From NCBI GenBank assembly GCA_964655485.1, contig CAZZMS010000123.1, positions 1 through 12,657 of the forward strand: 12,657 bases of DNA. Direction: 5' to 3'. The position numbers were made by a program, and so were the translations under genes. This stretch comes from JANWYU01 sp964655485. GTDB taxonomy: Bacteria > Bdellovibrionota > Bdellovibrionia > Bdellovibrionales > Bdellovibrionaceae. How positions within the stretch are numbered: position 1 is the stretch's first letter; each line of letters starts with the position of its first letter. Of the stretch, positions 1 to 7,682 are shown piece after piece. The notes under the pieces are model-generated. The model saw only the letters and a program-made list of their open reading frames with translations, made no database searches and was not told the origin of the DNA.

Positions 1-59
1 TCCTTGAGACTCTCTTCTCTAAAATCCTTGGGTTTGATGTCTTGACTTAATGTGTCCAT
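1..59 (-). CDS. 5' end of an unidentified gene (partial)
   Basis: Reading the minus strand from 59 to the window edge gives 19 open codons from an ATG, beginning MDTLSQDIKPKDFREESLK. An AGGAAG Shine-Dalgarno-like stretch (complement of 64-69) lies just upstream, which favours this ATG over an in-frame ATG ten codons earlier (complement of 87-89, reading MRRRNKKGSQ). The peptide is charged with no signal peptide or membrane segment, so a cytoplasmic protein is likely, but 19 residues do not allow a family call. It diverges from the plus-strand gene starting at 93, with only about 33 bases between the two start codons. The sequence before the window would be needed to name it. Confidence 0.5.
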   Translation of the reverse strand, partial: MDTLSQDIKPKDFREESLK

Positions 60-92
60 CTGACTTCCTTTCTTGTTGCGACGTCTCATAAC

Positions 93-794
93 TTGAGACT
101 ACGCTGGTTAAGTCAGTTACACAAATTGGAAAACAGTCCCGAAATCGTTGATCAGGATATATATACGACCCTCAGTTTTTATTTTAATCCTTACGAAAAG
201 CTGAGATCCCCTCTGTTCAAGGCAGAGGCAAGACAAGCCGTTCAAAATAAAGCTAGTCGGTTGGTCTATATCAGCAAGTTTGTAATCAATAACTATCCTG
301 ACCTAGCGTCTTTTCCTGACCTTGTCGCAAGCAAAACTCAGTTTCACTTGAGACAAATTGGTATTGAGCAGCTCTCAAAGAGGTACATATCACTAGAGGA
401 GCTGCAAATGTTATTAATTGAAGAGTTCGGGGCGAGTTGGATCAAGGCCCTATTCAACTTCTGTCAACAATGGACAAGACCACAAATACCACTCCACGAA
501 TGGATCGTAAATGCACCAAATATCTTGGAAACTTGGTGTCTGTTTTATAATTATCTTTGTTTTAGCAATCTACCAGAATGTGGCCGCCTTACAAATTTTC
601 ACATAGAGGTATTAAAGGAAAATATACTGTGGGAGTGCTGTTCTCTAACCATGCAAACAAATAGCTATGAAAATCCTGATGTCATCAATCATTTAAACAG
701 AATGAAAACATTCCTGCCACCGTCGGATATTAAACAGCTCCAAGAAGCCTCAACTCTGATTGAATGGGCGATTAAAAAATTGAGTAGTAAGTAA
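93..794 (+). CDS. Hypothetical protein, 233 aa, AT-rich orphan
   Basis: I do not recognise this protein. It is predicted mostly helical and soluble, rich in aromatic residues and cysteine (for example the WECC and CLFYNYLCF stretches), with no signal peptide, membrane segment or catalytic motif I can name. The first in-frame start after the stop at 48-50 is the TTG at 93. It has no clear Shine-Dalgarno, so the true start may be the TTG at 126 or lie further downstream. Base composition is visibly more AT-rich (roughly 40% GC by eye) than the operon to its right, which suggests a separate or transferred origin. Its last 45 bases overlap the convergent end of the S66 peptidase gene. Real-gene status rests on length and plausible composition only. 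Confidence 0.6.
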   Translation: MRLRWLSQLHKLENSPEIVDQDIYTTLSFYFNPYEKLRSPLFKAEARQAVQNKASRLVYISKFVINNYPDLASFPDLVASKTQFHLRQIGIEQLSKRYISLEELQMLLIEEFGASWIKALFNFCQQWTRPQIPLHEWIVNAPNILETWCLFYNYLCFSNLPECGRLTNFHIEVLKENILWECCSLTMQTNSYENPDVINHLNRMKTFLPPSDIKQLQEASTLIEWAIKKLSSK

Positions 795-1781
795 AAAATT
801 GGCCTCTAAGAAAAAAGTCGAAAGCTGAGACTCAGAGGTTTTACACTCAGGGAAATAAGAGGCATGATACTCAAGTTTCATAAAGGTATCCCCAAACACT
901 AAGCCGCCATATCCCCGCCCATGACCACTGGGGTAACCCGTCCACACCGGCAGATCCAAGGAAAAAGCCCAGTCGTGAATCACATCCCCTATCCACTGAG
1001 TCGAACCATCTTTTTCCTCACCTCCGGTCACTTCACCCCAAATGATCCCTCTCACACCCCTCAGTAGACCAGACTGTTTTAAGTGAAATAACATTCTATC
1101 TATGCGGTAGGCGCGTTCTCCTACCTCTTCTAAAAATAGAAAGTAACCATCTAGCGACGGAAGAACCGGTGTGCCAATATGCCCCTGTAATACGCTTAAA
1201 TTCCCCCCAGTGATTGGCCCCTGAGCTAAAAGCTCCTGTCCCCCTGACTGATGCCGTAAAAGATCTATTTTATCTTGAACCACAGATTTGTTACCATTTA
1301 TTAAACGCACAGGATGGCTAGACGTTGGGGCCTTCCCCCAAAAAGCCTCCATCCAAAACTTTCGTTTATCCTCTGGAAAATCCTCTCGCCCCATGGTCTC
1401 CAACATCGGAGCATGCCAACTGGGCCAACCTAAAATCAAATTCCAAAACAAATGCAGGCTGGTCACATCACTTAGTCCGACGAGTAACTTCGGCTTAATG
1501 TATTGCTTGATATGATCCAGTCTCTCCCACAAAAAGGGTAATAACCTTTGGCTGCCATAACCGCCGCGAATCGCCCAAATTGCATCTACCGTAGGATCAT
1601 TCAAGGACTCCCAAAGTCTTTGAAATCTGACCTCATCGGGAGCTGAAAAAAAACGAAATGGCTGCAACAAATCATCTGGAACAATGACTTCTATCCCATA
1701 ATGGGCAAAGTGCTGACAAGCTTTCAGTAACTTGTCTGGATCGAAAGGATAACCGGGAGCGATCGCAAAAACTTTACGCAA
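750..1781 (-). CDS. LD-carboxypeptidase, peptidase S66 (LdcA/MccF family)
   Basis: Cytosolic serine peptidase of the S66 family. Characterised LdcA members remove the terminal D-Ala from murein tetrapeptides by cutting an L,D bond during peptidoglycan recycling; MccF relatives cut microcin C7. The 343-aa protein has the family landmarks: the IRGGYGS loop (71-77), nucleophile Ser104 in GLSD, GGNLSVLQ (192-199), catalytic Glu218 in FLEEVGE, and catalytic His287 in PSGHGRG. No signal peptide is seen. The start is a TTG with AGGGAGG a few bases upstream, overlapping the batD stop; the gap to batD is 10 bases, so it is the last gene of the bat operon. The final ~33 residues after the usual C-terminal strand are low in conserved features and run into the convergent orphan gene, possibly a drifted or lost stop. 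LdcA activity rather than MccF activity is an inference from context. Confidence 0.9.
   Translation of the reverse strand: MRKVFAIAPGYPFDPDKLLKACQHFAHYGIEVIVPDDLLQPFRFFSAPDEVRFQRLWESLNDPTVDAIWAIRGGYGSQRLLPFLWERLDHIKQYIKPKLLVGLSDVTSLHLFWNLILGWPSWHAPMLETMGREDFPEDKRKFWMEAFWGKAPTSSHPVRLINGNKSVVQDKIDLLRHQSGGQELLAQGPITGGNLSVLQGHIGTPVLPSLDGYFLFLEEVGERAYRIDRMLFHLKQSGLLRGVRGIIWGEVTGGEEKDGSTQWIGDVIHDWAFSLDLPVWTGYPSGHGRGYGGLVFGDTFMKLEYHASYFPECKTSESQLSTFFLEANFLLTTQFFNRPFNQS
801..842 (+). terminator. Weak candidate terminator hairpin after the orphan gene
   Basis: GGCCTCT at 801-807 can pair with AGAGGTT at 834-840 (five Watson-Crick pairs plus two G-T wobbles), followed by a short T run. The loop is long (about 26 bases) and contains a CTGAG-A-CTCAG palindrome. 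It starts 7 bases after the stop of the 93-794 gene, the expected place, but it lies inside the 3' end of the convergent peptidase gene and is not a strong intrinsic terminator. Confidence 0.25.
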
Positions 1782-1791
1782 GGGGCCCTCC

Positions 1792-3933
1792 CTATTTCGG
1801 CTCTAGGTAAGCTAAAACTTTGTTGGCTAAAAATGAGGCCTCCTCTAAGATCGATTTGACCTCATCAGAGCTATGGAAAGAGACGTTAGTAACACCTCTT
1901 TTCGAACTTAAGGCCTCTTCGAGCTGTTGTGTTTCAGCATAAGCTACTTGATTAAGTTTGGCGTAAAAAGCCTTCAAAGATGCGCCTAATTCGGTTTGAA
2001 AACTTGGCGGGGTCAACTCAATAAGCTTCGAAAAAGGTAAAGAATCCTCACCAGATCGGCTAACACCACCTACTAAACGGGACAAAGATATTTGAATTTC
2101 ATGGGCTAAATCCGCAGCACTCAAGGCCTTCTTTTTTAAGACCTTTTGCCAAGCCTCCATACGCTCGTTCCAATAAGTGTACCAAAATACTTCTCGACGT
2201 TGAAGACGTTGAAAATCCCACAGAATACGCACAAGTAACCACAAGACACCTAAGCTCATCAACACAACACAAAGATATAAAACTACGAGCAAACTATATG
2301 ACCAAAAGGATGCCTTACCCCCTTGCGGTAACTCATTTTCTACGGATAATTGCCCCGCTTGACTGGTATGACCTCCAGAGGAAGAAAGAGACTCCCCCTC
2401 GGCTAAAGCTTCTCCCTGAAACTCCATCGAAGGGAAATCCAAGCTCCTCTCATAATAAGTATGCGCTTCTGGCGAAAAAAACCACAAAGAGACCTTAGGC
2501 CAAGACACCACACCAGGTTTTTTCGGCATCAGCAAAACTTCTACATCCTTAACCGAAGTGCCATTTTTGAAAAACCTTGCTTCACTCTTGGTTTCCACCA
2601 CCTGCAATCCCTCTGGCCAAGGAATTTCTGGTAACTCAATAAACTTAGCATTACCACGGCCCGAGAACTTGAAGTTAAGACGAAACACCTGCCCCACGGG
2701 CCAAACGCTTTGATTGGGCCCTTCTACCGCCACCACAAAATCACCCACCGCACCAGTAAAAGTCGATGGCTCTCCGTCTTTCGGTAGCTCTTTGACTTTG
2801 ATGGGAAGTCTTGGGGAACTTTTTTGGTAACTGTAAGGTGAGCCCAGCCCAAAACCTAATTGATCCGGAAGCTGTACTGTGGCCTTGATCTTGTACTCGT
2901 CAATCACGGCCGTTCCCGCTTTAATCGGAAACAAAGCATGAGCCGCTAGTAGGGCCTTCCTGTACATCACTCCATCAATCACCTCAGGCGTGAAGTTCAA
3001 AGCCGGAACCTCTTCAATAATTTCTTTCCAAAAACCCTTCAAATCAGGAAACTTGAGGCGATCCAGAGAGAGCAGGTTACCACGAGTATACAAGTACCAT
3101 TGCGCAGTGATTTGTTCGCCCACGTAGGCCGTATCCTTGTCCACATCTAAATAAATAAAAAAGGCATCATTTTTCGAAGGGGGGACCACCTTTTTCCCAC
3201 TAGGACCCACCGGTTGGCCGGGAATAGCCTGAGAGGGACTAGACTCATCCTCATCATCCAAAAGGCTACCGGGCGGAGGAAGTCCAGGAAATCCTCTTCG
3301 CCGCAGTAACTGCTGAAACATCTGTTCCATTTCATCTAGGTCATCCAGTCCTAAGGAGCCTCCCGGCGGAGCCCCCTGCCCTTGCGGTGGCGTGGGTCGA
3401 GGCTGAGATCCGCCCCTCAAGATGCGCAAAGAAATAGGATTGGAACGATAGGTCTGACCCGCCACCTGAACCCCAATGGAGTCTACTCTGACTTCACCGG
3501 GTTTAAGACCGTAAACCTCATATTGAAATTGCACACTTCTTTGAGTTTTAAACTCCATGCCCTGAGGCCCTTTTACCAAACGCGAGGACATGGACTCACT
3601 CCGCCATCCACCCGTGAGCTCCCACAGCGGATGGGTGGGAACCTCAGGCTCTCTGACGTCACGTACCTCTTCGTCTTTACCAATAATTTGAATAACTAAT
3701 TGGGCAGACTCCCCCACGCCAATTTCTTGGGGGTTGATGCGTGCTTGCACTTGAATTTCCGCAAACGATGGGCAAGTCCCAGCGAGGATCAAGATCGATA
3801 ACAAACTTAGAATGAGCCCACGCAAGCTTCTATAAACTGTAGCGAAAGTACACCTGACAAGCCCATCGTGATCATAAAAAAACTTATGGCTTTTCCGGAA
3901 GATTAAATTTAATTCACGCATTCTTTTCCTCAT
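1792..3933 (-). CDS. batD: BatD-like membrane protein (oxygen-tolerance family)
   Basis: BatD-type component of the Bat complex: a large periplasmic part made of beta-sandwich repeats, anchored in the inner membrane, with a cytosolic tail. From the ATG at 3933 it is 713 aa. A hydrophobic signal segment (39-57) ends in SFA before Glu59. BatD-like beta domains cover about 60-175 and 255-500, separated by a Pro/Gly/Asp-rich linker (175-255). A TM helix lies at about 543-568, followed by a helical cytosolic domain to the end. Longer in-frame reading back to 4080 would lie inside batBC and is not favoured. The ATG at 3933 follows the batBC stop by 34 bases and has GGGAAG upstream. Alternatives are ATG 3921 and TTG 3825; the last would give an ideal short signal peptide but lacks a clear Shine-Dalgarno. 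Bat genes were linked to aerotolerance in Bacteroides; the mechanism is not settled. Confidence 0.85.
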   Translation of the reverse strand: MRKRMRELNLIFRKSHKFFYDHDGLVRCTFATVYRSLRGLILSLLSILILAGTCPSFAEIQVQARINPQEIGVGESAQLVIQIIGKDEEVRDVREPEVPTHPLWELTGGWRSESMSSRLVKGPQGMEFKTQRSVQFQYEVYGLKPGEVRVDSIGVQVAGQTYRSNPISLRILRGGSQPRPTPPQGQGAPPGGSLGLDDLDEMEQMFQQLLRRRGFPGLPPPGSLLDDEDESSPSQAIPGQPVGPSGKKVVPPSKNDAFFIYLDVDKDTAYVGEQITAQWYLYTRGNLLSLDRLKFPDLKGFWKEIIEEVPALNFTPEVIDGVMYRKALLAAHALFPIKAGTAVIDEYKIKATVQLPDQLGFGLGSPYSYQKSSPRLPIKVKELPKDGEPSTFTGAVGDFVVAVEGPNQSVWPVGQVFRLNFKFSGRGNAKFIELPEIPWPEGLQVVETKSEARFFKNGTSVKDVEVLLMPKKPGVVSWPKVSLWFFSPEAHTYYERSLDFPSMEFQGEALAEGESLSSSGGHTSQAGQLSVENELPQGGKASFWSYSLLVVLYLCVVLMSLGVLWLLVRILWDFQRLQRREVFWYTYWNERMEAWQKVLKKKALSAADLAHEIQISLSRLVGGVSRSGEDSLPFSKLIELTPPSFQTELGASLKAFYAKLNQVAYAETQQLEEALSSKRGVTNVSFHSSDEVKSILEEASFLANKVLAYLEPK

Positions 3934-3967
3934 GAATCTTCCCGAGCTACAACAAAAAAACATGATG

Positions 3968-5707
3968 TTACCAATTTTTTTCCAACTCTTGAGATTTCTC
4001 TCGACCTTTGTGGAACTCACGCCGCACTTTCTGTTCCTGGTTTTTAAGCTCCTCAAGAATCTTCCGCATTTGCGCCTCACTCACCTCAGAGCTTTGAAAT
4101 TTCTTTTGGGACTCTGGGTTTTGATACTGCTTGGGCTCCTCTTTTTCTTGTTCATCTTTCTTCCCTTGATTTCCCCCCTGCCCACCCGAGCTAGAGGCCT
4201 GCTGGGCTAGGAGCTCCAGATTGATTTTGGTTTCCTTCGAGTCGGGCTTAATCTCTAAAGCTTTGAGATAAGCTTCAATCGCGGGCTCTACCTCTCCCTG
4301 ACTATGGTAACACGCTCCTAAATTAAATCGGGCAATAAATTGCTCTTCGGGATTTTGTGCCATCATCTCTGAAATTTCAAACACATGGCAGGCCTGTTTT
4401 TTTTGATCCTCTTTTTCAAAGGCCATGACACCAAATAGATTTTGTGTTTCGAAAGCTCGAGGTTCCACCACGAGACTGTTCTGCAACGACTGAAAAGCCT
4501 TCATCGAGCGCTGAGCTTTAAAATTCCTCACCGCCTGGTGGTAATAAAACCACGACTCCATTTTTTCAAATTCAGCCCATGCGGACGGGGCAAAAACAAT
4601 CACCAAGAACCAAGGCCAGATCTTTAAGCTTGCCACAGACGTCGACTTGTTGATTCGAAACGAAAGGGACCTATAGGAGGGAAGAAAAATGCCTAGTAAA
4701 ATTATTAAAGCAGGCCACAAAAACCATGCATAATGCTCATGGTAACTTGTTACCACATAGCTTTCGCGTAGGGTTTTATCTAACTGCAAAATCTGGGAAG
4801 CTAATTCGCGCATGATGTCCTTCGATTCATTTCCCGCCTGGTAACTCTCACCCTGACCAGCTTGTGCTAGCTTAACCATGACCTCCGGGTTAACCTTGGT
4901 CATCACCTCTTTACCTTTTTTATCTTTTTTGTAGCCCACAAGATAGCCTAGGTCATTCCTTTGTGGAATTCGCGCCCCCTCAACACTCCCGTAGGATACG
5001 GCATAAAGATGAATTCCGTACTCTTTCAAAAGCCGCTCGGCCGACTCCAGGGCCTCTGGTTCGTGATCTTCTCCATCACTCAGTAACACAATCACCTTTG
5101 TCGTCTGTGCCACAGAGCCTTTATCCTCGGGATTAGCACTGCCTCGTTTGAACACCTCCCACGCCGCTTCAATGGCCTCTGCCAAGCGCGTTCCCTGCGA
5201 GCTCACCAAACTTGGATCCAAAGCATCTACGTACATCTTTATCGCTTCAGGATCCAAGGTAAGAGGGGATAAAATGTGAGCAGAGCCCGCAAAGGCCACT
5301 AATCCAAAACGACTTCCCGGCAGCAGGTCCACCAACCGCATGAGATTATACTTCATTTGCGTCAACCGGTTGGGATTGAGATCCTCAGCGAGCATACTTT
5401 CTGACACATCTGCTACCAAAACAATCTCCACCCCTTCGGACTTCACGGGTTCTTTGTCCCCTGGGGTTTGTGGGCGCATCAGAGCGAAAACACAGAATAC
5501 TAAAGCTAGACTCAATCCCGTGAGCTGATACCCAACCTTACGAAAGGCTTGAATGGGTAACATCAAGGAACGAGAAAAAGGATGAATCTTATGAAACCAA
5601 ACATAAAATTGTCTAACCAATAAGTGGTAACTCAATACAAAAACAACTAATACTCCAATGATCCACCACGCCCAAAACGACTCTGCCCAGCGAAGTGATC
5701 CTAACAT
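3968..5707 (-). CDS. batB: BatB-BatC fusion: VWA membrane protein plus TPR domain
   Basis: 579 aa. The BatB part has two N-terminal TM helices (about 14-32 and 60-78) and a VWA domain with MIDAS residues Asp100-Ser102-Ser104, Thr173 and Asp211 (SDGEDH), followed by a TM helix (326-345). It then continues without a break into a BatC part: a hydrophobic segment (361-378) ending SAWA before Glu379, TPR repeats (best at about 457-490), a Ser/Gly/Gln-rich linker and a charged helical tail with the BatC-like MRKILEEL motif (547-554). The start is the ATG at 5707, which overlaps the batA stop (ATGTTAG, 5701-5707) and has a perfect AGGAGG 8 bases upstream; the longer reading to 5785 is therefore rejected. 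VWA domains bind ligands through a metal ion; TPRs bind proteins, here probably in the periplasm. Function within Bat is inferred. Confidence 0.9.
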   Translation of the reverse strand: MLGSLRWAESFWAWWIIGVLVVFVLSYHLLVRQFYVWFHKIHPFSRSLMLPIQAFRKVGYQLTGLSLALVFCVFALMRPQTPGDKEPVKSEGVEIVLVADVSESMLAEDLNPNRLTQMKYNLMRLVDLLPGSRFGLVAFAGSAHILSPLTLDPEAIKMYVDALDPSLVSSQGTRLAEAIEAAWEVFKRGSANPEDKGSVAQTTKVIVLLSDGEDHEPEALESAERLLKEYGIHLYAVSYGSVEGARIPQRNDLGYLVGYKKDKKGKEVMTKVNPEVMVKLAQAGQGESYQAGNESKDIMRELASQILQLDKTLRESYVVTSYHEHYAWFLWPALIILLGIFLPSYRSLSFRINKSTSVASLKIWPWFLVIVFAPSAWAEFEKMESWFYYHQAVRNFKAQRSMKAFQSLQNSLVVEPRAFETQNLFGVMAFEKEDQKKQACHVFEISEMMAQNPEEQFIARFNLGACYHSQGEVEPAIEAYLKALEIKPDSKETKINLELLAQQASSSGGQGGNQGKKDEQEKEEPKQYQNPESQKKFQSSEVSEAQMRKILEELKNQEQKVRREFHKGREKSQELEKNW

Positions 5708-6723
5708 GGGGGAAACCTCCTGAGCCAAAAACGCTCGATACTCAAGCCTAAAATCGCTAGGAAAAATCCCACTTGTAAGGGCCAAGAGTAAAGTTCTTCA
5801 TAACGAGTATAAGTTTTAGACTCCACTTTGGTTTTTTCTAAACTGTCAATCTCCTGAAACACCCGACTAAGCATCTTCTCATCGTAGGCAGAAAAAAACT
5901 TTCCTCCCGTCTGTTCAGCCACTTGAGTTAAGAACTCCTCATTCACAGTGCTTGTGAATGGCTGGTAACTTTTAATCTTGTTACCAAAAACATCCTTACC
6001 ATAAACAGGGATTCGTGTAGGTCCACTGCGCCCCAAGGCAATAGAGTAAATTTTGATACCAAAGCCTTTCACGATTTCCAGACCCGTTTCCGGATCTATG
6101 GTACCCGAGTTATTTTCTCCATCGGTGAGAAAAATCAATACTCGGCTTTTGGCCTTGGAATTTTTGAGTCGCCCCGCTGAAGCTGCTAAAGCAACACCTA
6201 GAGCCGTTCCATCTTTAATACGTGCATCTTTAGCTGTAGTAAGTTCGCTCACTCGTTGCTTTACCAACTCGTAGTCCAAGGTCGGAGGAATTAAAGTAAA
6301 AGCCTCACCCGCAAAAATCACTACACCAATGCGATCGTTACTTCGCGCATTAACGAAATTCATCACAACCTCTTTGGCGGCCTCCAGACGATTGAGCGGC
6401 TTCATGTCTTCAATCAACATAGAATCTGAGATGTCCAGAGTAATGAGAATATCAATTCCTTCCACATTCCTTTGTACTTGGGTGGAGGCTCGTTGCGGCC
6501 TAGCTAGAGCCAGTAACAGGAATAAGCTTACGAAAAACCAAAGCCAAGTTCCATAACGCGCTAACCATACCCGCGGGCCAGCAGGCACAGCAGGTGTTTG
6601 AGTCACAGTCGCCAGAGGTAACTCGAAAGAACGCTTAGAAAAAAAATACATCACAAACCAAAGAACAAGGAAAGGGAGACCTATCCACAAAACCCAAGAA
6701 TTGGACCAGGTCAGTTGGTTCAA
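5701..6723 (-). CDS. batA: BatA, VWA-domain inner-membrane protein
   Basis: 340 aa in the usual BatA layout: two N-terminal TM helices (about 10-28 and 58-75, the second followed by ARPQR), a VWA domain facing the cytosol or periplasm depending on topology, and a C-terminal TM helix (about 313-330). The MIDAS is intact: Asp97-Ser99-Ser101 in LDISDSM, Thr173 in GTALG and Asp201 in TDGENNSG. The favoured start is the TTG at 6723, which overlaps the upstream stop as TTGA and has a G-rich Shine-Dalgarno-like stretch before it. It gives an N-terminus (MNQLTWSNSWVLW) like other BatA proteins. A TTG at 6762 would add 13 polar residues. BatA is expected to pair with BatB and be acted on by MoxR. Confidence 0.92.
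   Translation of the reverse strand: MNQLTWSNSWVLWIGLPFLVLWFVMYFFSKRSFELPLATVTQTPAVPAGPRVWLARYGTWLWFFVSLFLLLALARPQRASTQVQRNVEGIDILITLDISDSMLIEDMKPLNRLEAAKEVVMNFVNARSNDRIGVVIFAGEAFTLIPPTLDYELVKQRVSELTTAKDARIKDGTALGVALAASAGRLKNSKAKSRVLIFLTDGENNSGTIDPETGLEIVKGFGIKIYSIALGRSGPTRIPVYGKDVFGNKIKSYQPFTSTVNEEFLTQVAEQTGGKFFSAYDEKMLSRVFQEIDSLEKTKVESKTYTRYEELYSWPLQVGFFLAILGLSIERFWLRRFPPC
5716..5721 (-). promoter_or_regulatory. Shine-Dalgarno of the BatB-BatC gene
   Basis: The minus strand reads AGGAGG here, 8 bases before the ATG at 5707. It lies inside the end of batA, so translation is likely coupled. It decides the start 26 codons downstream of the longest reading. Confidence 0.85.
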
Positions 6724-7673
6724 GGCTGCCCCCCCTGATGACTCGATCTTTTTTGATACCAACGGTGGAGCTCTGCACTCAGCTCACCCAGCCAATCCAA
6801 TAGAAACTGCAAATCCTCTTTTTTACCTTGGGACTTCAGTCGCTCACTCTCCTCCCAAAACGTGTACACTTGTCGCCAAGGCCCCTCGGGACGTTCCCGC
6901 CAACGCAGCAATAGCTTTCGAATATCTCTGGGTGACATAGAGGTCAGAGGCTGATGCTCCTGTCGTCCGAGGTAACGTAAAAAGACCCGGGATAATTGCC
7001 CACCCAGAGGATGAACCGCCGAGGTCTGAGACGATGGACTCTCAGTCGCGATAGCTTCCTCTTGAAGCTGTCTTCGCAAGTGAAACAAGGACTCACAGAT
7101 CTCATCCCAAGGGCTTTGTTCCGAGCGCAAAGCGGAGGAAAACTCTCGCCACAGGCGGCGCTGTTTTAAACTCACCACAGTCCGCCAGCCACTTCCCAGA
7201 ATGATCACGACCAGGCCCAAGACTAAAAACAGCCATAAGTCACCAGGTGGTCTCGCCCACTGGATGTACATGGGCCCGAAGGGCTCAGCCACAGGATTTT
7301 GAGGATCCTGCACAGATTTGACCTGAATTTGAAAAGCCTGCGCCAGTTCATCCCCGTAGCGCAATCCTTCAATTTTATGATCCCCTACAAGTACAGAGGT
7401 CGCTGTTAACTCCCACGTGTTATCATCTGTTTTACGCGCTTGTAGAATCCGTAGCTTCAATGGATCGGGAGATACCCAAGAGGGACCGGTTGTGGCCAGA
7501 CCTTCCCCGTTACCAGAATCAGAACCCAAACTTTCTCCCGAGGGCGCTTTTTTTGATGAGGCCTCACCTTTTGCCGTATCCCACTTTCGGCATTTCAGAG
7601 AAAAACGCTCACCCACCGTAAGCACCGGCTCTTCCGGGTTTTGCCATTTTTGGAACTCACACCGCCAACTCAT
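6720..7673 (-). CDS. One-TM bat-operon protein of unknown function
   Basis: 317 aa, not confidently assignable, but it sits where many MoxR-bat operons carry a DUF4381-like or small BatD-like protein. Residues 1-145 look like a beta-rich domain with a low-complexity Ser/Gly insert (34-66). One TM helix lies at about 145-162, followed by an Arg/Lys-rich segment (GWRT...LKQRRLWR) and a helical C-terminal domain (175-310). The positive-inside rule puts the C-terminal domain in the cytosol and the N-terminal domain in the periplasm, although no signal peptide is present. The ATG at 7673 is fixed by an in-frame TAG three codons upstream, which is the stop of the DUF58 gene. It overlaps batA by 4 bases. 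A role as a Bat complex subunit is inferred from position only. Confidence 0.8.
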   Translation of the reverse strand: MSWRCEFQKWQNPEEPVLTVGERFSLKCRKWDTAKGEASSKKAPSGESLGSDSGNGEGLATTGPSWVSPDPLKLRILQARKTDDNTWELTATSVLVGDHKIEGLRYGDELAQAFQIQVKSVQDPQNPVAEPFGPMYIQWARPPGDLWLFLVLGLVVIILGSGWRTVVSLKQRRLWREFSSALRSEQSPWDEICESLFHLRRQLQEEAIATESPSSQTSAVHPLGGQLSRVFLRYLGRQEHQPLTSMSPRDIRKLLLRWRERPEGPWRQVYTFWEESERLKSQGKKEDLQFLLDWLGELSAELHRWYQKRSSHQGGQP

Positions 7674-7682
7674 CTTTGTTAC

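Noticed and set aside
3934..4080. Upstream extension of batD to 762 aa.
   Set aside because: It lies almost entirely within the end of batBC; the ATG at 3933 has a suitable ribosome-binding site and follows the batBC stop.
5708..5785. Upstream extension of BatB to 605 aa.
   Set aside because: The ATG at 5707 has a perfect AGGAGG and the classic stop/start overlap; the extension only reads batA sequence in another frame.
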